Of a stretch of DNA of 46,004 nt, positions 8,630 through 17,810 are shown piece after piece. The first letter of the stretch is position 1; each line of letters opens with the position of its first letter. This DNA comes from JBCBEX01 sp038528235. Lineage in GTDB: Bacteria; Bacteroidota; Rhodothermia; Rhodothermales; Rubricoccaceae. Both the position numbers and the translations under genes were made by a program. Where the stretch lies: positions 1-46,004 of the forward strand of contig JBCBEX010000027.1 of the NCBI GenBank assembly GCA_038528235.1. The letters run 5' to 3'. Below the pieces are notes generated by a model that was given only the letters and a program-made list of their open reading frames with translations, made no database searches and was not told where the DNA came from.

Positions 8630-9151
8630 ATGGGCCAGCAGCAACTCTTGCTCCTCGTTCTCGGCATCGTCGTCGTTGGTCTCGCCGTGGTGACAGGCAT
8701 CGAGAGCTTCGAAGAGAACCGCTCCAAGTCCGAGCTCGACCGCTACGCCTACATGGGCGTCGAACTGGCCGCCGAGATCGTCGCGTGGTACCAGAAGCCG
8801 GAGGCGATGGGCGGTGCCGGTGAGAACACGGCCCGGCTGGCTAGCCTCTCCATTTCCGACTTGGGGTATCCCCTCGATGTGACAGACACCTACGTCGGGC
8901 GGCCACGCACGGCCACGACGGCCAACGGCGTCCGGCGCCACATCGTGCAGAACGGATCGGTGCCCTACATCCACATCCACCAGGTCCCCGTGGAGGCAGG
9001 CATGACGCGGGTCGAGGTCTACGTCTTCGGACCCCGCCCCGGTTGCCTCGTCCTTCGGACCGATTACTGGCAGGAGTCCGAGACGTGGACCGACGGCAAC
9101 GACAACAGCACGGCACCTCCGAACCCCGACGCAACGCTCTGCACCTGGTAG
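8630..9151 (+). CDS. Pilin-like small exported protein, paralogue 2
   Basis: This 173-aa protein matches paralogue 1 along its full length: the same MGQQQLLLLVLGIVVVGLAVVTGIESF start, then shared landmarks AWYQKPEAMGG, ANGV, IHIHQVP, RVEVYVFGP and NPDATLCTW. The two C-terminal cysteines (PGCLV, TLCTW) are kept. The equal length and conserved layout suggest recent tandem duplication with selection on the protein. It would be anchored in the cytoplasmic membrane or processed at the glycine and assembled. It ends 20 bases before the stop of convergent pyrD. Function is unknown. Confidence 0.75.
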   Translation: MGQQQLLLLVLGIVVVGLAVVTGIESFEENRSKSELDRYAYMGVELAAEIVAWYQKPEAMGGAGENTARLASLSISDLGYPLDVTDTYVGRPRTATTANGVRRHIVQNGSVPYIHIHQVPVEAGMTRVEVYVFGPRPGCLVLRTDYWQESETWTDGNDNSTAPPNPDATLCTW

Positions 9152-9171
9152 CAAGATCCAGGTAGCCAGAT

Positions 9172-10284
9172 CTAGACGCCGGTGCCGACCGCCTCGGCGA
9201 TCGTGCCGAAGCCGTCACGGTCGAGGAAGCGGACGAGGTCGCGGTTGATGCGCCCTACGAGGCCCGGGCCCTCGTAGACGAGCCCCGTGTAGAGTGCCAC
9301 CAGCGAGGCCCCGGCGCAGATCTTCTCATAGGCCGCGGCGCTCGAATCCACGCCGCCGACGCCGATGATGGGCACGGCGCCGTCGGTGCATTGGTAGAGG
9401 CGGCGCACGAGTGCCGTCGAGCGGGCTTGCAGCGGCGTACCGCTTAGGCCGCCGCGCCCGATCTCAGCGAGCGTGGCCGCGTCCGTCGTGAGGCCCGCGC
9501 GGTCCGAGGCGGTGTTCGTGGCGATGAAGCCGTCCACCCCATGCTGGAGGCACAGCGCGACGAGTTCATCCACGCCGCCGAAGTCGGGAGCCCCGTCCGC
9601 AAGCGTCGGCGGCGAGAACTTGACGAGGACGGGCGGTCGTACGCCGAGGTCGTCCAGCACCGTCATCACACGCGTCAGGAGCCCGTTGAGCGCGTCGGGC
9701 TCTTCGAAGGTTTTGCCCTCAGCCGTGTTAGGGCATGAGACGTTGAGCGCGAGGTAGGCCGCGTGCCGCGCAACGTGTCGCACGGACGTGGCAAAGTCGT
9801 CGAGGGCGGCGTCGCCGAGGATATCGGGGCTGTGGGTCTTGGCGACGTTCACGCCGAGCACGAAGCGGTCGGGGAGGGCCGTCGAGGCTAGCCGCGCCGC
9901 GACGGCCGCGGCGCCGTCGTTGTTGAGGCCCATCCGGTTCACGAGGGCACCGTCGGCGGGCAGCCGGAAGGCGCGCGGGGTCGGGTTGCCGTCGCTCGGG
10001 CGGGCCGTGACCGAGCCGACCTCGGCGAAGCCGAAGCCGAGCGCGTCCCAGAATGGCACCCGCTCCGCGTTCTTGTCGAAGCCGGCTGCGAGGCCGACGG
10101 GGTTGCGGAAGCGCACGCCGCCGCGCTCAGGCCACAGCGTCTGCGCGAGCCGCGCATCGTCGAACGCGAACAGGCGGCGGACCACGCCGGGGACCTGCTG
10201 CCCGACCCCCGCGGCTGCCATGCCAGCATGGTGCGCCCACTCAGCATCGAGGCGGAAGAGGAGAGAGCGGAGGGCGCGGTACAT
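9172..10284 (-). CDS. pyrD: Dihydroorotate dehydrogenase (quinone), class 2
   Basis: This enzyme oxidises dihydroorotate to orotate with FMN and passes electrons to membrane quinones, the fourth step of pyrimidine synthesis. The 370-aa length, the N-terminal membrane-associating helices (MYRALRSLLFRLDAEWAHHA) and Ser183 in NVSCPNT as catalytic base mark class 2 rather than the cysteine-using class 1. NPVGLAAGFDKNAE and RMGLNNDGA are family motifs, and the C-terminal IIGVGGVDS...YEKICAGAS segment binds FMN phosphate. It lies 96 bases downstream of the large outer-membrane protein gene on the same strand, but a terminator separates them. Confidence 0.97.
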   Translation of the reverse strand: MYRALRSLLFRLDAEWAHHAGMAAAGVGQQVPGVVRRLFAFDDARLAQTLWPERGGVRFRNPVGLAAGFDKNAERVPFWDALGFGFAEVGSVTARPSDGNPTPRAFRLPADGALVNRMGLNNDGAAAVAARLASTALPDRFVLGVNVAKTHSPDILGDAALDDFATSVRHVARHAAYLALNVSCPNTAEGKTFEEPDALNGLLTRVMTVLDDLGVRPPVLVKFSPPTLADGAPDFGGVDELVALCLQHGVDGFIATNTASDRAGLTTDAATLAEIGRGGLSGTPLQARSTALVRRLYQCTDGAVPIIGVGGVDSSAAAYEKICAGASLVALYTGLVYEGPGLVGRINRDLVRFLDRDGFGTIAEAVGTGV

Positions 10285-10328
10285 GGGGCGGGCGGTGGCT
10301 GCTCAAACGAAGCGGGTGGGTAAACGAA

Positions 10329-10360
10329 GAGGCCGGAAGCTACGTCGAGCCTCCGGCCTC
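10329..10360 (-). terminator. Rho-independent-type terminator after the outer-membrane protein gene
   Basis: GAGGCCGGA at 10329-10337 pairs with TCCGGCCTC at 10352-10360. On the minus strand the hairpin is followed by TTCGTTTA. It sits about 20 bases past the stop of the upstream gene, separating it from pyrD. Confidence 0.65.
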
Positions 10361-10380
10361 CCGGTGTGAGTGTTCCGCGC

Positions 10381-13300
10381 CTACCAGCCGGGTAGGAAGC
10401 TCAGGCCCCAGACCGTCTGCCGGTCGTCGCGTGAGAAGGGAATAGCGAAGTAGGGCTCCAGGATGATCGCGCCGAGCAGGTTGACGCGGGTGGAAACCCC
10501 CGCGCTGAAGAGTGGCTGGATGTCCCCGAAGGCGTTGCCCACAGAGGCCGTGCCGCCGAGCGTGCTCGGGAACGACTGCCGCCCCCACGAGACTGCCGCG
10601 TCGCCGAAGAAGATGAGCGTGGTCGGGATGTAGGGGAAGTTGAGCAGGCCGAAGTCCGAGGTACCCAGCAGCGGGACGCGCACCTCTGCGTTGATGGCGG
10701 CCACGCGGTTGCCGAAGAGAGCGTCCTGGAGCCGTCCGTACTCGTCGTTGCCCGCGTTGGTGTTGCTGAAGGAGCCCACCGAATAGCCGCGCACGAGCGG
10801 GCCATACCGGAAGTCGAACCCGAGGAAGTAGGGCCGCAGGGCGCCGTTGCCCGCGTCGGCACCGTACCGGCCGAGGTGGAGCCCGCGTACCGCCAGCGTC
10901 GTCTGGAGGCTCGACACGTAGAGGTAGCGGCGGTAGTCTGCGGTGACGGAGGCAAACTGGAGCGAGCCCGCCGTGCCTTCGGCTCCGAGGAAGTAGCGTC
11001 CGCCACGGACGGGGCCGGTGAAGCCGAAGAACGAGTAGTCGCCCACGTAGGCGCCGCCGACCTGGCCGAGGTGGAGCGCGTCGAACCCGGCGAGGCCGAA
11101 CGCCTCGGTCGCGTCGCGGCGGCGGACGCTGCCGTCCGGCCTGAAGTCGTCGAACTCCAGCTCGCGCGCGATCCGGGTGTAGCCGGCCGACGCCTGGAAG
11201 CGGCGGGTCGTCGAGAGCGGGTAGGAGGCGAGGCCGCCTGCCTGGGTGTAGTAGGTGCGGTCGTAGAGCCGCGTCGGGCGCGGCACGTCGTCGTCGGGGA
11301 TGATGCCGACGCGCAGGAACGGGATGTGCGAGAGCTGCCCGCCGTAGTTGAGGCGGTTGGCCTGGTTGATGTACTGCACCTGTCCGCCGATGTCCTTGAA
11401 GGTGCCGTTGGCGAGCGCCGTGATGCCGAGCTGGTGGTTGCCGAGCTGGTCGGTGAAGAGCATGAAGATGCCGCCGCCCACGCCCACGCCGAAGCCGGTG
11501 CTGTAGCCGATGCCCACGTTAGGCTGGCTCACGTAGTCGAGCGTGAGCTTGGGCGAGTAGCCGCGCGACGGAAACTCGCGCGTGTCCGGGAGGCCGTCGA
11601 GCACGTCGGCGAGGTAGCCGTCCACCTTGCTCCGGTTCTGTGCACCTGTAGGCACCAGCAGCGCAGCCATCGGCGGTGTGGTCGCATCGCTCTCCGTGCG
11701 GGCGAAGGGCTCGCCCTGCGTGTCGTCGGCCTCGATCGTGTAGACGCTGTAGCCCTGCGCCTCGAAGGCCGAGTACATCAGGCGGCCGGTCTGCTGCGCC
11801 ACCGTGAGCGCGGGGCTCAGGAAGGTGATCCCGCTGACCCCTGAGACGAGGTTCGTCACGCGGTAGACCGTCGCCTCCGTCGCACTGCCGTCGTCGGCTA
11901 CGGCCAGGTCGCCTGAGACGCGGCTTTCGAAGGCGTACCGATAGACGTTCGAGACGCCGTCGGGATTGCTGACGAAGTAGATGCTGCGCCCGTCTGGGCT
12001 CCACTGCGGGTTGATGTGCTTGGCCCCGTCGAAGTGGGGCAGCAGCGTCTGCTCACCCGATTCCACATCCAGCAGCGCCAGGCGCATCGGGCCGAAGCGC
12101 AGCCGCTCGAACGAGGTCTCGGGCACCTCGTCGGTCGCGTAGACCAGCGTCTGGCCGTCGGGGCTCCACTGCGCCTGGAGCTCGGTGTAGCGGTCGTTGG
12201 TGAGCTGGCGCGCCTGGCCGCCGTCCACGGTCACAGTGTAGAGGTTCGAGACGCCGCCCTTGCGGCCCGTGAACGCGATCGTCTCGCCGTCGGGGCCCCA
12301 CGCCGGGTCCTTGATCGCCGTCACGCCGTCGACCTTGAGGCGTTGCACCACGTCGCGGCTGGCCACGTCGAGGACGGCGATCTCGTTGTCGCCCTCGGCG
12401 AAAACCACGTAGGCGAAGCGGGTACCGTCGGGGCTCCAGGTTCCGGCGGAACTGATAAAGCGGAGTGCGTCGAAGTGGGCGCTCGTGCCGACGGATTCGA
12501 GTTTCTTGATGACCTCGCCGGTCTGCGCATCGCCGAGGTAGAGGTCGATGCCGAAGAGGTCGCGCTCCGAGAGGAAGGCCACGTAGCGCCCGTCCGGCGA
12601 GAGCACGGGCGAGACGTTGGTGTCGCCCGCGTCGATGTCACGGGCGAGGGTGCGCGAGCCTGGAGCGTCGGCCAACTGGAGCGAGTCGAGGCGCGGGTAG
12701 CGCTCCGGGTCGATGGCGACGAGGTCCGGTCCGTAGGGGATCGTGCGGTCGGCGGCGACGGGGAGGTAGGCCTCGGCGACCTGGTCGGCCCAGCGCTCGG
12801 AGAACTCGTCAGGGCCGAGGCCCGTCACGGAGACGAGCGCCGAGTCGAACGGCATCGAGAGGCCGCGCTTGAAGAGGTCCGAGGCGGCCTCGTCGCCATA
12901 GGTGCCGCCGATGAACGCCCAGAAGGCCTGGCCGTAGCGGTAGGGGAAGAAGCGCGGGTCGGTGGAGAGCTGCTCCAGCGTCGGGAAGTTGTCGCGGACG
13001 ACAGCGTCGCGCATCCACATCGTCGTGTGCGCGTCCTCGCGGCCGACGGAGAGGTACTCCGCGAAGCCCTCGACCACCCACAGCGGCATGCGGACGAAGT
13101 TGCCGAACGTGCCGCCGCGCTGCGCGATGTCGTACTGGAACTGGTGCACGAGCTCGTGCCCGAGCACGTGGTCCGTCTGCGCGTAGCTCGCGCCGAACGG
13201 CATCACGATGCGCTGCTTGAGGCCCTCCGTGACGCCAGCCACGCCGTCCGAGATCAGCCCGCCGATGACGTTCGTCTGCCGGAAGTCGGCGTCGTCGGCG

Positions 13301-13617
13301 TAGAAGATGATCGTCTTGCGCTCGTCGAACTCGTGGTCGAGGATGCCGGAGAGGCGCGTGTACCACCGCTCGGCCATGCGGGCGGCGTCGCGGGCCGCCT
13401 GCTCCATGTCGCCGTAGTAGTAGATGTCGAAGTGCTCGGTTTCGAGCACCTGGAAGTCGAAGTCGTCGTACTGGACCTTGTTGCGGCCGAAGTACTGCGC
13501 GTCGGCGGCCGGGACGAGCGGGAGCGCGCACGCAACGGCGAGGAGCAGCAGCGTGAGCGAGCGCAACGGGACGAGAAGACGGTCAGCGAAAGAGGCAGAC
13601 ATCCGAGCGGTCGGCAT
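10381..13617 (-). CDS. Outer-membrane protein with peptidase-MA-like domain, TolB propeller and C-terminal barrel
   Basis: This protein of about 1078 aa has three parts. After a signal peptide (SLTLLLLAVACALPLVPAADA) comes a metallopeptidase-MA-like domain with zinc motif H154-E-L-V-H158 and a downstream glutamate region VVEGFAEYLS. The middle, about residues 330-660, contains TolB/WD40-like blades (SPDGRYVAFLSE, WGPDGETIAFTG, WSPDGQTLVYAT). The last 350 residues look like a BamA/Omp85-type beta barrel and end in an aromatic residue (SFLPGW). Domain order suggests a surface or periplasmic enzyme tethered to the outer membrane. Starts at 13644, 13617 (used) and 13602 are all possible. The substrate is unknown. 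Confidence 0.85.
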   Translation of the reverse strand: MPTARMSASFADRLLVPLRSLTLLLLAVACALPLVPAADAQYFGRNKVQYDDFDFQVLETEHFDIYYYGDMEQAARDAARMAERWYTRLSGILDHEFDERKTIIFYADDADFRQTNVIGGLISDGVAGVTEGLKQRIVMPFGASYAQTDHVLGHELVHQFQYDIAQRGGTFGNFVRMPLWVVEGFAEYLSVGREDAHTTMWMRDAVVRDNFPTLEQLSTDPRFFPYRYGQAFWAFIGGTYGDEAASDLFKRGLSMPFDSALVSVTGLGPDEFSERWADQVAEAYLPVAADRTIPYGPDLVAIDPERYPRLDSLQLADAPGSRTLARDIDAGDTNVSPVLSPDGRYVAFLSERDLFGIDLYLGDAQTGEVIKKLESVGTSAHFDALRFISSAGTWSPDGTRFAYVVFAEGDNEIAVLDVASRDVVQRLKVDGVTAIKDPAWGPDGETIAFTGRKGGVSNLYTVTVDGGQARQLTNDRYTELQAQWSPDGQTLVYATDEVPETSFERLRFGPMRLALLDVESGEQTLLPHFDGAKHINPQWSPDGRSIYFVSNPDGVSNVYRYAFESRVSGDLAVADDGSATEATVYRVTNLVSGVSGITFLSPALTVAQQTGRLMYSAFEAQGYSVYTIEADDTQGEPFARTESDATTPPMAALLVPTGAQNRSKVDGYLADVLDGLPDTREFPSRGYSPKLTLDYVSQPNVGIGYSTGFGVGVGGGIFMLFTDQLGNHQLGITALANGTFKDIGGQVQYINQANRLNYGGQLSHIPFLRVGIIPDDDVPRPTRLYDRTYYTQAGGLASYPLSTTRRFQASAGYTRIARELEFDDFRPDGSVRRRDATEAFGLAGFDALHLGQVGGAYVGDYSFFGFTGPVRGGRYFLGAEGTAGSLQFASVTADYRRYLYVSSLQTTLAVRGLHLGRYGADAGNGALRPYFLGFDFRYGPLVRGYSVGSFSNTNAGNDEYGRLQDALFGNRVAAINAEVRVPLLGTSDFGLLNFPYIPTTLIFFGDAAVSWGRQSFPSTLGGTASVGNAFGDIQPLFSAGVSTRVNLLGAIILEPYFAIPFSRDDRQTVWGLSFLPGW

Positions 13618-14108
13618 GGCGAGAAGGGAAGGAAAGAGCAGCAACGAACGCGGCGCGGCGACCGACGAGGCCGGTCAGGGCGCAAGGCTCATGCCACAGG
13701 ACACATCAGCGGAGTAACAGTGGAGACAGCGAAGTGACCTCTCGGTAGATGGGAGCGCGACGGCGGTGCAACGAAGCGGGACGGCACGAATAAACGGGAA
13801 GGCACAGAGGCTGACCGCCCCAAGAAACTGACAGCAGGGTGGTCTGCCTAGCCTACCCGCGAATAAGGACATCTGCCCGTTGCAGGTTCGGCGAAGTGTG
13901 CACGACGCGAGAACGTGGGAAGGTCCGCATTTCGTCGTGCGACTAGGGCGAGCCGCCGCCAGGCTGCGCCGAATCGCCGAAAAGCCACGCCGAACCGCGC
14001 GCGGAGGCCGAACAGCCCCCCGCCGGTGCGGTATACTCGAAGCCGTGCACGGCCTGCCCGGTCCACGGCTGCGACCGGCCACCTTCGACCCAGGACCCCT
14101 CGTCCCGC
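13618..14108. promoter_or_regulatory. Divergent intergenic region upstream of mrdA
   Basis: About 490 bases separate the divergent outer-membrane protein and PBP2 genes. I see no credible gene in it; short open frames are GC-rich shadows. The best promoter candidate is the TATACT listed at 14033. No repeat element is present, in contrast to most other large gaps here. Confidence 0.4.
14010..14038 (+). promoter_or_regulatory. Candidate sigma-70-type promoter for mrdA
   Basis: TATACT at 14033-14038 matches a -10 hexamer in five of six positions and stands out in GC-rich sequence. At 17-base spacing the -35 region is CGAACA, a weak match. A start near 14045 would give a leader of about 64 bases before the ATG at 14109. 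Confidence 0.35.
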
Positions 14109-15947
14109 ATGTCTGCCTTCTCCACCAACGATGGCTCCACGCTGCGCCTCCGCGTCTTCGCAGGCACGGTGCTGCTACTCTTCGGCCTACTCGGGGCGCG
14201 GCTCGTGCAGATGCAGATCCTCGACCAGAGTCAGTACACCGACGAGGCCGAGGACAACGCTATCGAGCAGAAGCTGGTCCTCCCAGCGCGGGGCTATGTT
14301 TACGACCGCAACGGCGAGCTGCTCGTCGACAACGTCACGACCTACGACCTCACCGTCACGCCGCGCCGCTTCGAGACGGAGCACCTCCCCGACCTTGCAC
14401 GCCTGCTCGGCGTCTCGGACTCGCTCATGCAGGTGCGCTACGACCGCGTGGTGGCGTACTCCCGCTTCAAGGAGTCGGTGCTGATGGAAAACATCCCGTT
14501 CGGGGCGTTTGTGCGGCTACGCGAGAACCAGTACCGCATCCCCGGCATCGGCTTCGAACTGCGGCAGCAGCGACGCTATCACGGCGAGGCCGAGCTGTCG
14601 CACGCGCTCGGCTACGTCCGCGAGATCAGCGAGGACCAGCTCGAAGCGATGCGCGCCGAGGGCTACCGCCAGGGCGACAAGGTGGGCATCGCGGGCATCG
14701 AGTCGCACTACGAGAACGTGCTCAGGGGCCGCGTCGGGCGCGAGTTCGTGCTCGTCAACACGCACGGCATGGAGGTGGCGCGCTACAAGGACGGCGAGGA
14801 CGACCTCGACCCGCAGGCGGGCTGGGAACTCCACCTGTCGATCGATGCCCGCGTGCAGGCGCTCGCCGAGAGCCTCTTCGTGGGCAAGCGCGGCGGGGCC
14901 GTGGCTATCAGCCCCAAGACGGGCGAACTCATCGCGATGGTGTCTGCGCCGGACTACGACCTCGACCGCTGGCGTGGGCGGCTCTCGCAGGACTTCGTGG
15001 ACTACGTCTACCGCAACCCCGACCGGCCGCTCTTCAACCGCGCCACGCAGAGCTTCCAGCCGCCCGGCTCGACGTGGAAGCCGTTCATGTCGCTCGTTGC
15101 GCTGGAGGAGGGCATGATCACGCGCGACACGCGGCTCTTCTGCGGCGGCGGCTACCTCCTCGGCGGGCGCTTCTTCAAGTGCCTCGGCGGTACCCACGGC
15201 CCCATCGGCGTCGAGCGTGCCATCCAGGTCTCGTGCAACACGTTCTTCTACCGCCTGATGAACGACGAGATCAACGGCAAGCGCATGGACCTGACGACGT
15301 GGAGCACGTGGGCCAACCGCTTTGGCTTCGGCACGCGCGCGCCCATCGACTTCCCCGACCAGCACCCCGGCCTCATCCCGGACTCGTCCTACTTCGACGA
15401 GCTCTTCCCGCGTGGGTGGGGACCAGGCTTCACGATCAACCTCGGGATCGGGCAGGGTAACATGGGCACAACGCCGCTGCAACTGGCGCGCTACACCGCC
15501 GCCATCGCCAACGGCGGTGAGCTTCCGTGGCCGCATCTGCTCAAGCATCAGGTCAACGCGACCGTCGGCGACACGCTACGCCCGCGCTGGGAGTCGGACC
15601 CGCTGCCCGTCTCGCCGGAAAACGTCGATATCATCCGGCGCGGGATGGAACTCGTCGTGGAGTCCGGGACCGCCCGCATCGCGCAGATCGACAGCTTCAG
15701 CGTCGCAGGCAAGACGGGCACCGCCCAGAACCCCCGCGGCGACGACCACTCGGTGTTCATCGGCTACGCGCCCGTGGACGACCCCGAGATCGCCGTCGGC
15801 ATCCTCGTCGAGAACGCCGGCTACGGCTCCACCGCCGCCGCCCCTATCGCGAGCCTGATGATGGAGCAGTACCTCAAGGGCCGCGTGGACCGCATCGGGC
15901 TGATCCAGGTGGTGATGAACCGCCGTAGTGGGCGAGACAGGGGCTAG
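14109..15947 (+). CDS. mrdA: Penicillin-binding protein 2 (peptidoglycan transpeptidase of the elongasome)
   Basis: This enzyme cross-links new peptidoglycan during side-wall growth and works with the glycosyltransferase RodA. The 612-aa protein has one N-terminal membrane helix (about 16-38), a dimerisation domain with ARGYVYDRNGELLVDN, and a transpeptidase domain with the three active-site motifs: S321-T-W-K324, S375-C-N377 and K535-T-G-T. All are intact. It is followed with no gap (TAG then ATG) by a small unknown gene and then rodA, the classic mrdA-rodA neighbourhood with an insertion. Confidence 0.96.
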   Translation: MSAFSTNDGSTLRLRVFAGTVLLLFGLLGARLVQMQILDQSQYTDEAEDNAIEQKLVLPARGYVYDRNGELLVDNVTTYDLTVTPRRFETEHLPDLARLLGVSDSLMQVRYDRVVAYSRFKESVLMENIPFGAFVRLRENQYRIPGIGFELRQQRRYHGEAELSHALGYVREISEDQLEAMRAEGYRQGDKVGIAGIESHYENVLRGRVGREFVLVNTHGMEVARYKDGEDDLDPQAGWELHLSIDARVQALAESLFVGKRGGAVAISPKTGELIAMVSAPDYDLDRWRGRLSQDFVDYVYRNPDRPLFNRATQSFQPPGSTWKPFMSLVALEEGMITRDTRLFCGGGYLLGGRFFKCLGGTHGPIGVERAIQVSCNTFFYRLMNDEINGKRMDLTTWSTWANRFGFGTRAPIDFPDQHPGLIPDSSYFDELFPRGWGPGFTINLGIGQGNMGTTPLQLARYTAAIANGGELPWPHLLKHQVNATVGDTLRPRWESDPLPVSPENVDIIRRGMELVVESGTARIAQIDSFSVAGKTGTAQNPRGDDHSVFIGYAPVDDPEIAVGILVENAGYGSTAAAPIASLMMEQYLKGRVDRIGLIQVVMNRRSGRDRG

Positions 15948-16292
15948 ATGCACAACTTCGAAGAGTTCATCGAACACGTTCTGAAGCGCCCCGGGATGTA
16001 TCTGGGCAACGAGTCCAAGCGACACCTTTACGGTCTAGAATGCCTCGTTCTGGGAGTCAATGTCACGGAGCATATGTATGGCCTGCCAGCAGAGGAGGCC
16101 GTTCCCATGAGCGGCTACAACGGTTTCGAACGATGGATTGAGAAGAACAAGCTGCCCAAACAGCGAAGCATCAATTCGTTCGGCAAAGCAGCATGGGAGG
16201 CTGACTCTGACGAAGCCGCTTTCGACCTCTGGTTTGCGTGGTGGGACGAGTTCCAGCGCGAGCGAGCGCAGCACGCAGAGGCCGGAGGCTAG
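15948..16292 (+). CDS. Unknown 114-aa protein inserted between PBP2 and RodA genes
   Basis: I do not recognise a characterised family. The soluble protein starts MHNFEEFIEHVLKRPGMYLG; the RPGMYLG motif also occurs in other small uncharacterised cytosolic proteins and, coincidentally, in GyrB. It is rich in tryptophan and acidic residues at the end (FDLWFAWWDEFQRE) and has no signal or membrane helix. The ATG follows the mrdA stop codon immediately, implying translational coupling. Its base composition is visibly lower in G+C than either neighbour, and a family A repeat follows it, suggesting recent arrival. An immunity-like or accessory role is possible but unsupported. Confidence 0.7.
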   Translation: MHNFEEFIEHVLKRPGMYLGNESKRHLYGLECLVLGVNVTEHMYGLPAEEAVPMSGYNGFERWIEKNKLPKQRSINSFGKAAWEADSDEAAFDLWFAWWDEFQRERAQHAEAGG

Positions 16293-16317
16293 GGGCATGC
16301 TGATGAACCTTCCACCT

Positions 16318-16440
16318 TGTCATCCTGAGCGAGCGTCAGCGAGTCGAAGGATCTCCGTATCAGCTTCCAAGCCTTGTTTGGTGCAACGAGGTGGACGGAG
16401 ATCCTTCGGCTTCGCCGTTCCGGCTCCGCTCAGGATGACA
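16318..16440. repeat. Dispersed palindromic intergenic element, family A copy 2
   Basis: This copy has complete ends TGTCATCCTGAGC and GCTCAGGATGACA. It shares internal text with copy 3 (ATCAGCTTCCAAGC and GACGGAGATCCTTCG), so the similarity extends beyond the ends. It sits between the small inserted gene and rodA. Confidence 0.9.
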
Positions 16441-16483
16441 CGGGTGATAAACCGGGGTACGACCTTGCCCCTTCCTACCAACA

Positions 16484-16500
16484 GCCGACGGCTGACAGCC
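16484..16500 (+). repeat. Short repeat GCCGACGGCTGACAGCC (family C)
   Basis: This 17-base sequence is the exact reverse complement of 22219-22235. It lies 12 bases before the rodA start and beside a family A element; both family A copies 2 and 3 have this companion. Confidence 0.7.
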
Positions 16501-16511
16501 GAAAACGCCGC

Positions 16512-17768
16512 ATGAACCGAAGCTGGACTCGCAACCTCGACTGGACGGTGATCGGCACCTGGGCGGCGCTCGTGAGCGTCGGCCTCGTGGCGATTTACAG
16601 CGCGACCCACGGTCCGGCGTCCGAGTTCTTGCTCGACACCGTGCAGCGCAACTTCGCGCGGCAGACGCAGTGGTTCATCATCTCCGGCGTGGCGATGACC
16701 ATCATCCTCTTCATCCCGGCGACGACCATCCGGCGGCTCGCCTACGTCGGCTACGCGGTCACGTTCGCGCTGCTCGTGCTGACGCTGCTCTTTGGGCGCG
16801 AAATCAACGGTGCGAGGTCGTGGCTCTACGTCGGCCCAATTGGTTTGCAGACGTCGGAGCTGATGAAAGTGGGTGTGGTGCTGGCCGTGGCGCGGCTGCT
16901 CTCGGCGAAGGAAGCGCGGGCGGGGCAGTGGCCCTACCTCGCCGGAGCGATTGCCCTCATCGCTGTGCCGATGATGCTCATCGCGCTTAGCGACGCGGGG
17001 ACGGCGCTCGTAGTGGCGGCGCTCATCCCAGTGATGCTCTTCTGGACGGGCCTCGTCCCGCTGCCGATGATGGCGCTGCTCGCGGGCATCGCCGTGGCAG
17101 GCTACTTGGCGATCATCAGCCCGATCTGGGGGCTCCTCTTTGGCCTGGCGTTCACCGCCACGATGGGCTTTTGGGTGAAGCGGAGATGGTTCACGGTGGT
17201 CGCGGGGGTGTGCTCGATCGGGGTGGCGCTCGTGACACGCTTCGCGCTCTACAGCGTGCTCAAGCCCCACCAGCGCGGGCGCCTCACCGCGTTCGTAGAG
17301 CCCGAGGCGTATCGCCTCACCGAAGGCTACCACATGATCCAGGCGAAGGCCGCCGTCGGCTCGGGCGGGCTCTTCGGCAAGGGCTTCATGAGCGGGACGC
17401 AAACGCAGCTAGCTTTCATCCCCGAGCAGTCGACCGACTTCATCTTCAGCGTGATCGGCGAGGAGTTTGGCTTCATCGGCGCGATGCTCGTGCTCGGGCT
17501 CTTCGCGCTGTTGCTCGTGCGCATGACGTGGCTCGGGACCTACGCGGGCTACTCGATGACGCGCCTCGTTGCAGGCGGGGCGACAGGCATCTTCCTCGTC
17601 CACGTGCTCATCAACATCGGGATGAACCTGGGCGTGATGCCGGTCATTGGCATTCCGCTGCCGTTCGTGTCGTACGGCGGCTCGGCGCTCCTGGCGAACA
17701 CGGTGCTGGTTGCTATCGCGCTCAACCTCCACGCGCGAAGAGAAGAGTTCTCGATCTACGGCGCGTAG
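16512..17768 (+). CDS. rodA: Peptidoglycan glycosyltransferase RodA (SEDS family)
   Basis: RodA polymerises lipid II into glycan strands in the rod-shape complex and is activated by PBP2. The 418-aa protein has about ten membrane helices. SEDS landmarks visible are IYSATHG, GARSWLYVGPIGLQTSELMK, the periplasmic loop YHMIQAKAAVGSGGLFGKG and the final FVSYGGSALLANT. The start at 16512 is used because the residues read from 16374 derive from a family A repeat and short repeat C. The gene lies downstream of mrdA; together they indicate rod or elongating growth. Confidence 0.96.
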   Translation: MNRSWTRNLDWTVIGTWAALVSVGLVAIYSATHGPASEFLLDTVQRNFARQTQWFIISGVAMTIILFIPATTIRRLAYVGYAVTFALLVLTLLFGREINGARSWLYVGPIGLQTSELMKVGVVLAVARLLSAKEARAGQWPYLAGAIALIAVPMMLIALSDAGTALVVAALIPVMLFWTGLVPLPMMALLAGIAVAGYLAIISPIWGLLFGLAFTATMGFWVKRRWFTVVAGVCSIGVALVTRFALYSVLKPHQRGRLTAFVEPEAYRLTEGYHMIQAKAAVGSGGLFGKGFMSGTQTQLAFIPEQSTDFIFSVIGEEFGFIGAMLVLGLFALLLVRMTWLGTYAGYSMTRLVAGGATGIFLVHVLINIGMNLGVMPVIGIPLPFVSYGGSALLANTVLVAIALNLHARREEFSIYGA

Positions 17769-17810
17769 GCTAGATGTGTAGGGCGCGTCCGACCGTGCGG
17801 CCTCCCTCGC

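Noticed and set aside
12016..13737. 573-aa open frame opposite the outer-membrane protein gene
   Set aside because: Low-complexity Val/Glu/Arg/His-rich shadow; the minus-strand frame has signal peptide, HELVH and barrel features.
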